Positions 25,508 through 39,200 of a DNA stretch of 64,000 nucleotides are shown here, piece after piece. Numbering within the stretch: the first letter of the stretch is position 1; every line of letters starts with the position of its first letter. This stretch comes from Trochalopteron elliotii (taxonomy: Eukaryota > Chordata > Aves > Passeriformes > Leiothrichidae). A model generated the notes under the pieces. It saw nothing but the letters and a program-made list of their open reading frames with translations, was not told where the DNA came from and did no database searches. The stretch covers positions 1-64,000 of the forward strand of contig JANPWX010019329.1 in the NCBI GenBank assembly GCA_024734555.1, read 5' to 3'. A program made the position numbers and the translations under genes.

Positions 25508-25568
25508 AAATGGTTGGATTCAATGATCCTAGAAGTCTTTTCCAACCTTAATGATTATATGATGCTAT
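25508..25568 (+). mobile_element. CR1-type 3' tail on the plus strand
   Basis: The plus strand reads TGGTTGGATTCAATGATCCT, then AGAAGTCTTTTCCAACCTTA and ATGATTATATGATGC, the sense 3' end of CR1 or of CR1-like tails. It is about 60 bp long and lies immediately next to a minus-strand CR1 fragment, giving a head-to-head arrangement. Confidence 0.7.
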
Positions 25569-27445
25569 AAATTCATATTGCTGTGATGTATTAGAAGGCA
25601 GCTTGCCAAGGCTGAAAGCAAACTGTTTATCCTTGGTAAGTTTGGACAGGGTACCAGTATTGTGTCCTGCTTTCACCAGTAAAAAGATAGCAGATATCCA
25701 GATCCTTGTCACTACAGTGGCCAGTACAGTCTCAAAACTCAGACCCTGTAGTTTTGTTTTTACAGCCTACTTTAATCTCTTTCAGTTTTAGGGAAATGCT
25801 TTTGTGGCAGGTTCTGTTTATTGGAAAAATAAAGTAAATGTTGCCAATACCAAATGTCTTTCTGAAACTGAGCTAGCAGGCAGAATGCAAGTGAAGTCAA
25901 GGATAAAGAATGAATGTGATTTTTTTTTTGTTGGTGAAGGCAGGGTTTATGGTAACAATTTCATTTCTGTTTCTGTAATGTATCCATAGAGAAAATCATA
26001 AATATAGAAAACAATACAAAAGACAATATTTCCCTCTAATGATATTAAAATTTAAAAAGTAGTGAATTTCATTGTTTAAGTCTATTCTCTATTGCTACAA
26101 AAAATGTTAGTTTTGAAAAAAACCCAAAGACTGAAAACCACTATGAGGACATTTTCTATTTATTGTAAGAAAAAAATAATTTCAAGTGAAAACTGAGGCA
26201 CAAATCTAGCAACAAAATCATGGGTATTAAAAAGTCTTCCTGCTGTCCACCAGATAAAAATGGTCAGGAGTTTATAAAACTGCAACAGCATTTTGTTCTG
26301 ATTTAGATTCTTAAAGATATTGTAAAAGAAATATTTTCTAAAAACTAATTATTTGACACAAGCTATTAGAGCTATTCTTTGTTGTGTAGAAAAATTTAAA
26401 ATGAGAAAATAAATTGACACAAATTATTGTTCTTTTCTTTTAGTATTGTATGCCAGGAAGTTATTCCTCCAAAGACTTATTTTCTTCAGGCAATGCATAT
26501 GTTTCCTTCATGTTTCAAAATAAACAGAAATTAATTGTGTATTTTTGTCTTTTGATTTCAGTTTTTGTAAAATAAAGCTTGCCTCTTAATAGCATTAACA
26601 GAAATACTATGTATACTTTATAACCCCCTCTAGCTTCAGTAATCCTTCTCCATATGACAGCCTCATGTAGTGCTATCAGGAGTAATATATTTTAATACCC
26701 TACTCAAATCTTAGTAATTTCTTTTCTGCAAACATAAAATGTGAAAAAGAACTGTCAAATTCTTCTCATAACTTGCTGTTTAATTATGGAATATGGGGAG
26801 TAATATCCCTGTGATTCTAAAGAACAGATATAACCACACCTAACTATAACAACACACTTTATCTGTTTATTTGATGTAATTATAGGACTTTCATTATTCA
26901 GCATCTCATGAGGTTTTATATTTCATTGCTACATATTATTAGTTGTCTCTGTGAATCCTGTTTTCCTATGAATTATATAACTGTATCTTTCTGTTATTAT
27001 TTTTTACCAAGACTTATTAAAAACTATTTATGTTATAACTAGAAAAGGCACTTTAATGTTTTCTACTCTAAGTCTCATAAAATAACTGTTCCAAACTTTT
27101 ATTCTTGTGAGTAATCCCAACTTTTCCGTATTTAAATTCTGAGCAGGGCTTGTTGGCCCTGAATTAAAATGTGTCTAAAAGTTACTTCTCTGAGTAATTT
27201 TTTGCAATGACTTTTTCCTGGTATCCTTTCCTTAGCACATAGTACCCTAGTGCATAGGGTACTATAGTCGCATAGTTTGCCAATGAAGTACTGCTCTAAC
27301 TCAACACTTCAATATTTTTTCCTCTGAAGTTCATATAAGGAATACGCATGACAAAGTAAATACAGAAGATGCACAAACAAATATATTTGTTTTGTTGGGT
27401 TTTTTTCCAATACCTGTTTTTCTTTAATGCCTTGGAGATTTCTGT

Positions 27446-27518
27446 GGGTTTTTTTTTGGTGTTTTGTTTTTTTTTTTGTGGCCTTTTTGTTTGTTTGTTT
27501 GGTTTTTTTTTTTTTTAA
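27446..27518. repeat. T-rich low-complexity block
   Basis: Several runs of T, broken by single G and C bases and a (GTTT)n stretch. The long open frames over it on both strands are artefacts of composition. Confidence 0.8.
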
Positions 27519-28209
27519 TTTGTGTAAAATCAACTGCATAATGATATCTCTTCAGTATTTTGATTTCCAATCCATTACAGTTTCGAAGCTCTGTATATAC
27601 AGTGTCCTTTCACGTGGTCATTTTTTGCTGTCTCTTGATAGGATTTCACTAAGCCTAGGGGAACTGACAGAAGCTAGCAGGAAATACCATCACTTCAGTT
27701 CTCCTGTTCTATACATTGTCTCCACATCTTTACAAGTTAGGAACTCTTTATTGACCCTCAAACACAAGTTTTTCACCTATTGTATTCAAGTTGGTCCTTT
27801 AAGCAAATAGTGGAAAATGGCCTGATTTTCCATTTGCAGCCACTGCAGAGCATTTTGGAGATGCTCAGGAGTGCCACAACTCAATCCCCAAACTGTTGAT
27901 GATCTAATAAACCCAGAAATCTACACACTGTTATGATAACCAGCTGCGTAAGAGAAATATGCAAAAACTTCCCAGTAGAAGGTACCTTTAAAATCTTTAA
28001 AATATAAGTACTACCTTGCTTTTTAAAATCATATTTCTAATTAGAAGCACAGTTATTATCCATCTAAATATCCTGTATGTTTTGAACTCCAATAATCTTT
28101 TAACGTTAACATCACCTAAAAAATGGATCAAGAAGATGGTTTGCTCTGTTTTCTTCTTCTATTTTCCCCTCCACATTAAAAACACAGTTCTTAGTATCAA
28201 AAAAATTAC

Positions 28210-29340
28210 AGATTTTGAAGGTGCCTCCATAGATCTGCAAGTCCAACTCCTCTGCTCAAAGCTGGATCTACAGCGTACGTTGTTCTGGGCCATGTCCAGT
28301 TCGGTTCTGAATATCTCCAAGACAGAGAATCCACAACCTCTCAATGTGACCTGTTCCAATTTTTGATCAATCTCACAGCAAAACCATTTTTATTATTTGG
28401 TTTAAATGGAATTTTCTGTACTCCAATTTGTGCACATTGCCTCCTGTCATTTTACTGGATACTGTGCAGATAAGTCTTTCCTCATGCTGATCATCTTTAG
28501 TCATCTCTTAGGCTCCCCCTAACAGTTACTTAAACACATTGATAAGCTCCTTCTGAGCCTTCATGTCTCCAGGCTGAACAATCCCAGCTTTTTCAGCCTC
28601 TCCTCATATGAGAGATACTCCAGTCTCAATGATTTCATGCCCCTTCATTGGACTTATGTATGTCTATGTCTCTTTTGTATTCAGGAGCCCAGATCTGGGA
28701 GCTTCTTCGTGTGGACTCACCAGGGCTGTAAAGAGGGGAAGGATCATCTCTCTCAGCGTTCTGACAACAGGTTTTCTCACCCAGTGCAGAATGGCACTGA
28801 CCTCCTTTGCCACAATGGCACATCACTGGCTCATGTCCAGGTTTCATCCACCAAGATCTCCACCACATCCTTCTTTCAAAAGCTGCTCACCTGCCTGTTG
28901 TCCCTGCATGTGAATTGGTGCATAGGATTATTCCTCTCCAAGCGCTGGACTTTGCATTTCCTGTTATTAAATCTTTCTTCACTATTTAATTTTCTTCTTA
29001 TTAAATCTCTCTTCATTTCCTGTTCACCCATTTCTCTAGCCTGTTGAGATCCTTCTGGTTGTCAACATGACAGTCTGATATATCAGCCATTACTCCAGAC
29101 TTGTGTCATTTGCAAAGAGAGTGAGAGTGGCTGAGACAGCACTGTGTTCCACATACCACATCATTCATTAATGAAGGGATGAGAGTATTGTATCCTACAT
29201 AAGCCACCAGGAGCACTTCCTAGTGACTGGAGCCCAGCTGCAATTTGGGCTGCTGGTTACAGCCCTTTGAACCTGCCATTCCAGACAATTTTCAATCCAC
29301 TTCACCCTTCATTTATCTAGCCCATTCTTCTATGTGTCTT
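28210..29340 (-). mobile_element. CR1 LINE, about 1.1 kb, degraded
   Basis: The plus strand carries the reverse complement of a CR1 3' half in the correct order. First comes GCAAGTCCAACTCCTCTGCT. Next is CAGGCTGAACAATCCCAGCT with CTCTCCTCATATGAGAGATA, then the GGACTCACCAGGGCTG block, then a CATCCACCAAGATCTCCACC block, and finally CTAGTGACTGGAGCCCAGCT. The last matches the CR1 reverse-transcriptase region. The element is on the minus strand and is interrupted by stops and indels. A 40-bp internal near-duplication (TTAAATCTTTCTTC / TTAAATCTCTCTTC) lies around 28968-29015. It is the longest repeat in the window and not active. Confidence 0.8.
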
Positions 29341-29773
29341 GTTTTTACATGAATCTCTCTCAATCTTCCTTAATTCTTACCAGCTAGGGAGGTAATTTTG
29401 GAATTTGAATCACTTCCTATCATTGAGTGTTATCATTATAATGAATTCTAATTGACAGATTTTATGCTAGTCCTTAAAATAGTTCAGCCTTAAGTTTTTC
29501 CACTTCCAAAGGGACAGACGGTATTCTCTGTATTATTATGACTGTAATTTCTTTCCTCTAAATCAGTCTTTCATTTGTTATAAAACATTGTGCATTTGCT
29601 CTGTACTTTCCTACTCTCATTACTCCTGTCAAAGACTTGTTAAAAAAACCTTTACTAGAGCTAAGCAAATTGTATATTCTCCTTCTTTCAAATAGACATT
29701 TTAATTTTTTTTCAAAGAATTCTAAGAAGTCAATTAAATGGTGATAATTCTACATGAATCTGTATTTTAAAGT

Positions 29774-29801
29774 ATTACTACTACTATTACTACTACTACT
29801 C
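29774..29801. repeat. Short (ACT)n-type microsatellite
   Basis: About nine imperfect ACT/ATT trinucleotide units. No coding context. Confidence 0.8.
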
Positions 29802-31609
29802 CTTCCCCCTGCCCTAGATTTATTCTCTAGATCCTTCAATACAAACTATAGCACTACTTTATCATCTTATTCCCTAATACTACAAATATATTTCAGGAAG
29901 CACTAGTACTGAAACAATCAAAGTAGATGTTTCTGGACACAAAAATTCCAGTCTTCCTGCCTATATGCTGCTGTTTAAGAACAATGTATGCTAAGAAAAG
30001 ATTTCCCATCCACTCTTATAATAATGGTGTGCTTTAAGAAGCAACAGCACAAACAACCTGCTGATTATTACATCAGCATTACTCCCACAGAGCAAAGTGG
30101 TAGGATTTTCTCAGATTTCAGAGAGGACATTTGACCAATGCAGACAGTATATATCACATAGAGAGATGAAAAGTGAAAGTAAATGTCTTAGGAAAGATTC
30201 AGAAAGAATAAGGCTGAAGCATGAAGACATCATACATTTGGGGGTAGAAATATAATGTCAACTCTAAATTTCATTTATGCAAAATAAGCCCAGTTACAAA
30301 TAGTGGCCAAAAGGATGATTGGTAGAAACTGAATTCTATCAGTGAAATGTAGCACAAAGTCAAGAGAGGAAAACACTTCAAGAACCTAACTACAATCAAC
30401 ACTTTATACCTGCAGAGCACCTCTTCTTGTTGAAGGAATTCAATCTTTATGGGCCTTGCAGGTTCTGCTGTGTTCTTGGCCAAGCAAATGGTGTCAGAAA
30501 CTGCAAGTGTCTTCTACTATGTCAGGTAAATTTGAGGAATACCACCCCCACAGCTAAATAACACTTTGGTCATAGCGTTAGACTGATATTTCAGCTTTAG
30601 TCTTAGTTCTGCAATACCTTGCGCTTGAACTTGAAAGCAAAAGCAGTAAGACTAGATATGGGATAGACAGCACTTAAAGGAAGAGCTTTGGCCATACACA
30701 ACATATGTTCCTTGCTCCACCATAAATTCAATTATTAAGTTAACAATGGATTTGGAAGAGAACAACAGTGTCGTAATTTCCAAATTACTGCAGATAGGAA
30801 AATGGTTGAGGAAGAAGACACAAGGAAAGGCTGTCTGTCATTTAGGCCTGTCAGTCTGTCTATCATCCATCTCGTCTTCCCTACTGTTTTTTCCTTTTTT
30901 CATAAATGTATTGTTTTTCCAACTGACACTATAGATTTATTTATTTTTCCAACCCCAGCTTTAACAGTAACAAAGGCAGTGCAAGGAACAAAAAAATCAG
31001 ATCTCTGTTTTCCTGTAACAAATTGAACCTGAAACAGAGAATTCTGAGCAGAGTATCTAAAAAAACCCACAAAAACCCTAGGAAAAAATAGTTCTTATAT
31101 CTGTTATATTATATATATTAATATGTTATATTATATCTGTTTTATAAGCATAATCCTCCTTCTTCACACTATTCTCAGCATGATAAATGTACCAGTACTT
31201 TTTTGATTATGTGAAACAAATAACATGGAGAAAGCTATGTTTAAGTTTTATGCTATTGAGATTTCTTTTGTAAAATAATTACATTTCAATGGTTTCCAAA
31301 AAAGGACTCATGACTACTCCTTTTTTCAGTGTCCCAATGTAGCTTTTAAATATTTTTTTAATCAACAATATTCACCTGTTTATTATTAGGATTTAATTAT
31401 ATTTTATTTCATGCTGAATTGAAATAGCATATTTTATATATGACAACATAGTCAAGCACACAGGATTGTTAGTGTTTGCTTTTTCAAAGAGATAATCATA
31501 AAATTCTAGATCCTAGTATTTACTGTAGATAAATACTTAGCCCAAAATGTCAATTTAGTTGCGAATGTGGGTACAATAATAAGAAACAATTTGTTGTCTT
31601 TATGAAATA

Positions 31610-31615
31610 CATTCA
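31610..31615. repeat. Target-site duplication CATTCA, left copy
   Basis: CATTCA abuts the TG end of the element at 31616 and recurs exactly at 32101-32106, after its CA end. Confidence 0.65.
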
Positions 31616-32100
31616 TGTTGCAGTGCACCCCCACACCTGAGTAGGTGTTTCCATACTAGGAAAAGAGTTTAAGCTACACCCCTGGAACTTTTAAGGAAGA
31701 AGAACCAGAAACTTCCATGCTCTTCTCACTGTAATTGGCTTAGTGCCAGGACAAAGCCATCAGTTGGATCCTTGAGTTGTTCCTCAAGGAATGTAGCGGT
31801 TTTCTATTGGGCAGCAGGCAAAAAAAACCCTCCTAAATCTTTGAGTACTTAAGAGAGGAAACAAAGATTCTCAGGGCTTTTTTGGTGTGTCTTAGCAGGT
31901 GCAACGACCTCTCTGCATCTTGCACGGCTTTTATTCTTTTCTTCTGTATAGCTTGTTATTTTCTTCTTTAATTAAAACATTTTTGCTTTTTCAAAACACC
32001 TCCAATCAAGCTGTCCCACTAATTATTGTTAAGCCATTTCTGGGAGCTTGATATACCTTTGGGGAGCTAAAAACATGCTGGCCTCCCGCAGCTCGTATCA
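31616..32100 (+). mobile_element. Solo LTR with 6-bp target duplication
   Basis: The 485-bp segment begins TGTTGCAGTGCACC and ends CAGCTCGTATCA, with exact CATTCA copies on both sides. On the plus strand it has a CTATTGG motif (31804-31810), a TATA-like TACTTAA (31846-31852) and an ATTAAA poly(A) signal (31971-31976), in U3-R-U5 order. No tRNA-like primer site or retroviral coding sequence follows, so it is a solo LTR. It is antisense to CDH18. I do not recognise the family. The call rests on the TG...CA ends, the target duplication and the signal order. The inverted termini are poor, and chance pairing of the 6-bp repeat cannot be fully excluded. Confidence 0.65.
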
Positions 32101-32106
32101 CATTCA
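32101..32106. repeat. Target-site duplication CATTCA, right copy
   Basis: An exact copy of 31610-31615, next to the CA end of the putative LTR. Confidence 0.65.
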
Positions 32107-33121
32107 TGCTGTTTATTTTGTAGCATGTGCTAGTGCTGAAGTGGCAGAACAGATTAAGTTTTAACCTAGAGATGAAACAGATGAAAGCAGACCAGGCTCA
32201 ATGTCATGGAACCTGTTAGAAGTAAAACCTGTGTTTTATCATTTAAAAAAAAAAAAAAGGAAAATGAATATACATAAAAGCATTTTACAGTTTTGATCAA
32301 AATCACTGCCACTGAAAGATGGTATTGTGAATAGCGCTTTGCAGGGCTGAATATATCAATGCAAGGTGGGGCTTTTTCTTTCTTCATTTGCCTTGTTTTT
32401 TAAATTAAAACTTTTACTGTGGAAAAAATAAAGACCCTGTAATAGAAAGGCTAACTGAAAAGTTCCTTAAACTCTCCTCCCTCAAGTAGAAATATCTGTC
32501 TCAGACTACTCAGCCAGAGGGCTTTTGATCATCGCAGGGCTTATCTGAGGCAATGGAAATTCATCAAAGTTAGAGGACTTTCAAACGCACAGGTAAGTAT
32601 TTATTGTATCTTTACTTGGCAATTTACCTATTAAAAGGCCAGAGACATAATCAGAAACTAGTAGGCATCTATGAAATATAAATTAATATGGGCATATAGT
32701 CAGCATCCAATTTGATAAAATAGTTGATAATAGATACAAGAAGGAAAGATTAATTTCTCAGACAGTACTAAATAGTCTTAACTTCTAACACATATGAATT
32801 GTGAAACACAAATGGGACAAGATGTTGATTTTAGGACATTGAATGCTTAGAAGTGTTGCTGGGTAAGTTAGCAACCTTCTTTCCCATGCAGAGAAATGTG
32901 GCAGATTTACGCAGGTGGAACCACATAGGCACGTAGCATTTTGTTTAATTGTTTTGTGGAGTTATTCACACACACAGAGAAAACTCTCCTTTATCCAGAC
33001 TAGCTAAAAACACACTGGTGTTAAAAGGAACATAACATATTAAGGTTGTCTTTCTTAAAATCTGAGAGTGATTATTTTCCTTTCTAATTTTTATTTTTCA
33101 TACTGTGTGCCAAATAATTAC

Positions 33122-33258
33122 CTATCTCAGAAGCAGCCACTGTGATGTTGTACCAAGGTGTCTCCTCTCTGTCAAAGATCTTGGCAGTCTTAATGGTCCC
33201 AGTACTAGCATCAATGGTGAAATACCTATCTTCTTCTGTGTTATGATCAATGAAATAT
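33122..33258 (-). CDS. CDH18: CDH18 exon, middle of EC4 (137 bp)
   Basis: The exon encodes 45 whole codons, YFIDHNTEEDRYFTIDASTG through FDREETPWYNITVAASEI. FDREE is the EC4 LDRE-type calcium motif and NITV carries an N-glycosylation sequon. The single first base A completes Arg. The single last base G joins AC of the next exon to give Asp. The acceptor is atttcttcatag (AG complement at 33259-33260). The donor is GATAG|GTAATT (GT complement at 33120-33121). The 137-bp length equals the usual size of this exon. Flanking introns are each about 13 kb. Compared with the mammalian orthologue as I remember it, a few residues differ (for example AAS for TAS after NITV), which fits an orthologue. Confidence 0.97.
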
Positions 33259-36200
33259 CTATGAAGAAATATAACAATAAATATATATTCATTGTAGTAT
33301 ATATAATCCAAAGTAACAGAAAGCTATATAAGAATATTATTTTCAAGCTTTTAAAATCAAAGATATTTTAAAAAACAAGCTAAAAAAAATCTATAATTTG
33401 TAGAAACTCAAAATAACACCATATTTCATTTCTTTCATAATGTCTTATTTCTTTTGATCCATAACAATATTTCCACTGTGAGTCACAAAGATATAAATTG
33501 CTAACAGGTGGTATTTTGCACAGCAGTATACAGTCCTGTCAAAGGTAAGATACACATGTATTTTGACTAAAAATCATGAAATGGAAAAGCAGAAAAGAAA
33601 GCAGATACTAAGATAATATTCAGCTTATTTGCCTGTCACTGCAAACCAATGTGATCAGCCTTGGTTCCTGCTTTGAAGCATGCCTCTCTGACATGAGGTC
33701 GATAACAAGATGACACATAAGCCATTTGGAACATAACCATTACAGAGTATCAGAAACATGTGGTTGCCAGAGCAGCCATTGACACTACCCTAGAAGCAAG
33801 ACTAAACTTCCCTGCTTTACTCCCTTGGCTTCCGGGCACCTCGCCGAGCAAGGAAAGTAAAAGCCTTGAAGTGGGTAATGGAAGCAGAGGGAAAGAACAC
33901 AAAAGAAGAGATTGACAAGACATTTTTTCAGAAAGCTGGAATAATTTACAATTGCTTTTAACACGTGAAGCAATTACAGAACCCTTACAAGCCTTCTTAA
34001 TTAACTCCCAAAAATAAAAGAAAAAAAAGGAAAATTATTTCATTATATACCATAACTACTTTTCCTGATAATTTGTCATCTCTGCTTTCATTATGTGAAA
34101 TTCCATATATATTTAATATATGGAAGGCATATAAAAGTCAAAAATTATTTATTTGTCCCATCTAATTGCTCTTATTTTTAAGTGTAATTCCTAGCTAATA
34201 AAAAGAGTGGCACACATAAAAGTTGCCAAGCACAAAAATAATTAAAAATAAATTTTATTTATCTCGCAACGTACTTATTTATACCAGCTGTGTAAGAAAA
34301 AAGCAAGCAAACAAACAAACATTTAATTATATATTAAAGGCAGAGAAAATGCAAAAAAATAGAAGAAAGAAAGCATTTAGAAGGGAAAGCAGAAATCTGA
34401 GTGAGTCATCTTAACTGGGCAAAGGATTGGACACTCAGTGGAAAAGCCAGATAGGATTTGGTGACTTAGGGTAGATTTTCCTTACTGAATCCACCTCTCC
34501 CACCTGCAAGAAGTATTTACACCTGCCTTATAGTATGCTATCTTGCCTTATGGAACTCCAGATTTTCTTACTGTGCCTCATGTCTTTTCAGCAGCTAAAG
34601 AACCATAGTTCAGTCACTGGAAATTAAAGCAGTCAAAGCTAGAATAGAGTATCTCTCTTTTTGCCTGTTGTCAATCTTTCCTTTCAATATCAGGAAGAGT
34701 GAAAGCTCTGCTATATGACTGTGGGAGTTGTTGGAGAGACAGCAGACCTCAGTTCCTACCCATTTTATGTTTCTCTGGAGCAAGGATTGTCCTTGCTGTT
34801 CCCCATAAGCTAATTCAGAACCTATTGTGCAGTTCATTATTATCAATATTTGAGAATACCTCATTCCAAAATACACCAGAAGTACCCAATTATGGCAGTT
34901 TGGACATACAAGATGGCAGTTCAAGTTGCTTCAAACAAGTGAACTAACAAGATCTTGATTACGTAGGTAATGGAGCAATTTTTAAGAGTTTAAGTGAGGA
35001 AAATTTTTTTCAGAGGACATTATTCAGTATATCGCTAACTGAATGAAAAATAAAACCCAAAACCCCAAGAGAAAACAGTGATGTTGCCAGAAAAAGAACA
35101 AAAGAAAAAAGAACAAAAAAGTCACTGACAGCAGTCATTGCAGACACAGTTCGGAAAGTTGGTGTGCTTCTCCATGCTTGGTAAACTCAGGAGAGGAATT
35201 GAAAGAAAACTCCTGATGAACATTCATCAGTCACTGATCATGAAATGTTGGATGGTGCAGACATCCAAAGAAATTTATTTTGCTTTGAAGAATATTGGAA
35301 TCCTCTAAGGACACATCACAAAAAAAAGAACAAAAATGGACCACACAATTATCTTTTTGGCATTATTTTATGTGGTCCCAGCTGTACAAGCTATAATCAT
35401 CTCTTTCAGACTGTGTCAGTCTCAGTGGAGAACTTGTATCACCCATGTTCACGACCTTTAACTACTTACAAAAACTTAGAGACAGAGTGGTATCAACCTC
35501 TAAAAATCCATAAAGCTGCCATATTTGCTACAGAGTCATGCTGACATCTGAATTTTGTCCAGAAGATACATGCTTCAGGTGAAGAAAAGCCCCCATGCTT
35601 TATACCTTATGCTTGGCAGCTTAGGAAAACTGAGCTAGGAAAAATAGTTGGAATGTTTTCATCATGCTACTATTAACACAGAAATAATGAACGTTTGGTT
35701 GTGTTGGGCAAGATACATATACAGATACCCAAACATCTTTTACACGATGAAGTAGAAATTTACGAGAGAAATTATGGGAAGCATAATTGTCCTCCAGTTT
35801 TCTTGGAGACCTTTTACTGGTAGAGCTTACAATCAGTTATGTGACGATAAAAATTAATTACCTCTCCCCTAGTATAGCATTGTTTTCCTTGACCTTAGGA
35901 GTCTCCTGATAACAATAATTATTTAGTGAAAAAAAGAAATGAAATATCCTTTCCTGACCGATTCTTATGGAATATGTACTGCAAATCCAAATCAATTTAT
36001 AATACAAGTCTCGTCCCTGCAAACATTAATTACTCTGGACACTGTCTTCTTATTATCAACATCAGGCACAGTGACTATTCTGTTAGTCACTATTGTGCTG
36101 ACCACAGAACCATAAAAATAGGGCTATGTACTATTTGTAGACAGTAGCTTAAAAATAAACAGAATTTCATACTGGGTTTCAATGAGGAAAAAAAACCTTA

Positions 36201-39200
36201 AAACAATATCAATACCCAGCTTTTGTGTGTATTAGACTTATAACAAATCATTACCTCTTCCTCTGAGCAAAGTACAGAACAAAAATGAAAAATATCTGTC
36301 CCAAAACTGAAGCTTGTGTAGAAAAACTGATGTTTGATTTTCCGACGAGTTGTGATTATCTAATGATTCTTTTTCATAAACATATAATAAAAGATGGTCT
36401 TTTTTCTTTTTTAATATGAACACCTTTTCTAAGTCAGTTTTTTAAGTGTGTTCCACAAAAGCTCAAATGTCTGTTTAAAGAATTTCGGATTGGATTAATA
36501 ACTTTTATTGTATTTTCTGTGTCATTAATGAAAACCAAAATAATCCTGTGGTAATTTATTGTACTAATACTTTTGCTTCCAATGATGCTAGAATAATGAT
36601 TTTTTTTTTCAAGTTTATCCACAGTAGAACTTCCCATTCATGTGCTAACTTTTCCATACAGTTTGAAATATCACAGATTGACAATTCTTTTCTTCATCAA
36701 TTAATAAGAGAGTAGTACTTACTTAGGTTCTCCCATTATTAAAATGTTCAGTTCTTCTCCATTACTCCAGATTCTTCCTAAAAATTGTTTTCTGAATCGT
36801 ATCTAAAGCAGCTATTTGCACTTCTCTGTTCCCCAACCTTCATGAATGTGTCAGCAAAACAAGTTACAGAAGATATTCCCACATGGTAGAAAACCTAGGA
36901 ATAGTAGTTCCGCTTCCAACTCCTTTAAAAATATTTTGTACAAGAACTCTCTTGGTAGAGCAGCTCATTTTTGTCATGTAAGAGGACATTTACAACTAGT
37001 TTTATTGTTTTTACAAAATGTTAAAAAATTTAGATCATTATAAATAGTAGCCACTCATTTATCGACATGTTGAGAATAGAGGCCAGATATATTCATAAAT
37101 AGAGCATATTCTAGAGCCAAGGATGCTTTACTTAAGCTTCTGAATTTATTTCATTTGATTAAAAAAATTACTTTCATCTGGATAATAGTAGCAACAGACA
37201 CGGCCATTCCCTTCTGCTCCTACCCTTCCCTCATCATCCACTGATCTGCTTTTCAATGCTTTTTCTAGACCACAAAAGGATATTATGCAAGTTTTGAATT
37301 TCAAAGAGTGATTTCAAAAGAGATTTTTCACCTTAACTCATTTGATGGTTTCTGCTCACTCAGAATGCATTAATTCAAAAATTAATTTAAAATATCCATT
37401 TGAGATATTTATTTATAGACATTTACTCATGACACCGCCATGTGACTTAGCATGCTTATAACCACTGCACATTAAATCAGCACATCAGAGCTGCATGGTA
37501 CATGTTAATAAAGAGACTTAATAACAAGACATGCCTAGATAAACAGCTCTCCAAAAACTGTTTACATGCAAACCAGCAATAGAAACCAATCTGAAAGAAA
37601 CTTCATTAAAAACGATCATGAATATAAAAAACTTAATAGTCATACTATCTGAAGATAATCTGAAGGAAATTAAATACCAAAACTGAATCCTGGTAACACT
37701 GGGAAATGCAATACGTGCCACCTTTTTATTAGGCAGTGTCACTGAATGGAAGTGCATTCCCAGCTTCATCCATATCCTTCTTCTGACCAAAGCAAGCCAC
37801 TGGCTCCTCTGGCTTCACTCCTCACTTTCTGCCTTTTAGTGGGTCAGTGATGACAGAAATTCCCCCCATTTTTGCTGAAAACTAAAAGCATTTGCGTCAA
37901 TTAGGAAACAAAGAGAAATATATATGAATGATGGCCCTTGGGCAAAAGGTCACTATGGAACATATAAATCTGCTTTTAGTATTAAACCTGACAGACTCTA
38001 ATAATGCACAGACTGATTAAAATGGAGAAAAAAATTCAAATGTGCAAAAGTAGTTTAGAAATATTAGTTATCTCCAAACCTTTTAAGAGGGCTTCTGAAG
38101 CTAAAAGGCATAAGGATCTTCAGAATCTCCCTACCTACGATATTGTCTTAATATTAACATCAGTTTATCACTGAATAGACAACTGGCATAGTCTGCTACT
38201 GTTCTGGTATGTCTCTCTTTAGTTACTGTGTTTTAAGGATGAACCTTGAGTTTGAACTTTTAAAATAATTTTGAGATTTTATGTTATCTCTTTCTGATTT
38301 TAATCAAATCTTTTACTTATGTTTTCGTTATGTTATTTTTCATTTATTACCCTATTTATCAACTGCAAAAATGAACTTTGTTACATATTTCTACCCTGGC
38401 TACAAATCTCATATTGGTAGTAAACTTCCAAAGAAAAATTTCAGCCAGATGTGAATTCAAAGATCACAGTTCTTCTTTGGACTTTTGTTTTGAGACGTTA
38501 GCAAATAGTCAGTTCTCACATAATAAGTGAAACAGGTTACAAAAAATTGCTAAAAAATGTCCATAGGAAGGGAACAGAACCTTGTCCAACTAATTATATC
38601 TTTAAAGACTTATCAGTTATAAGTCAAATGCCATTATAAGAAAACCTGTTCAGTTAAAAATTTAAGCAAGAACCTTTCTCAGAAAGAGAGAGATTTAAAG
38701 TGGAGAAAAAAAATTATTTCATTTTATAAAATATCTTAGAAAAGGAAGAATAAGCAGCTGCATAGAGTGAGAGAAGGATGTATACCATGACAAAGAGTAA
38801 AAGAATCTACCAGCTGCAACTCTCTGTGTTTGACCAGCTGAAGAACAACAAGAAATGGCCCATGCTGGGACATAACTTGAGTGTGCGCCTTTTATCTTCT
38901 CTCTGGCTCCTGACAGCAGTACTCATGAGCCTTGGAAGCAGCAAAAAACCCTCGAAGCCAAAGGAGGTGGTGGGGAGGTGTTCTGCTGCCATGACTGTCT
39001 TGCACTACGCTACCTCCATTCCAGGGACAATTTATTTCCCCATAGTTCAAACAAATTCAGCCAGGAGAGAAAAGCAGTTGTGAAGTATGAGTCAGAAGTC
39101 ATGCCAATCAGCAGGTAACCAATTTTCTCCCTGCATCACGTCTGGTACATTAAGGAGACATTTGATGTTCCAGAGCTCCTTGGCAGAAGACTGCTACTGA

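Larger units (their letters stand above)
19777..33121 (-). other. CDH18: CDH18 intron in EC4, between the 137-bp and 122-bp exons (13,345 bp)
   Basis: The intron is phase 1, with donor GTAATT and acceptor TTTTGCAG. It holds two solo LTRs (23455-24047 minus, 31616-32100 plus) and CR1 fragments at about 22165-22255, 25235-25507, 25508-25568 and 28210-29340. It also has a 20-base T tract (24133-24152), a T-rich block (27446-27518) and a short ACT-type microsatellite (29774-29801). No other exon or RNA gene was seen. Confidence 0.85.

Noticed and set aside
27309..27810. Long ORFs on both strands
   Set aside because: Driven by T-rich low-complexity sequence at 27446-27518.
28608..29047. Overlapping ORFs of 60-136 codons
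   Set aside because: They lie inside a degraded CR1 and run antisense to it.
38778..39083. 101-codon plus-strand ORF
   Set aside because: No recognised domain and no splice or promoter context. An overlapping minus-strand ORF of similar quality argues for chance.
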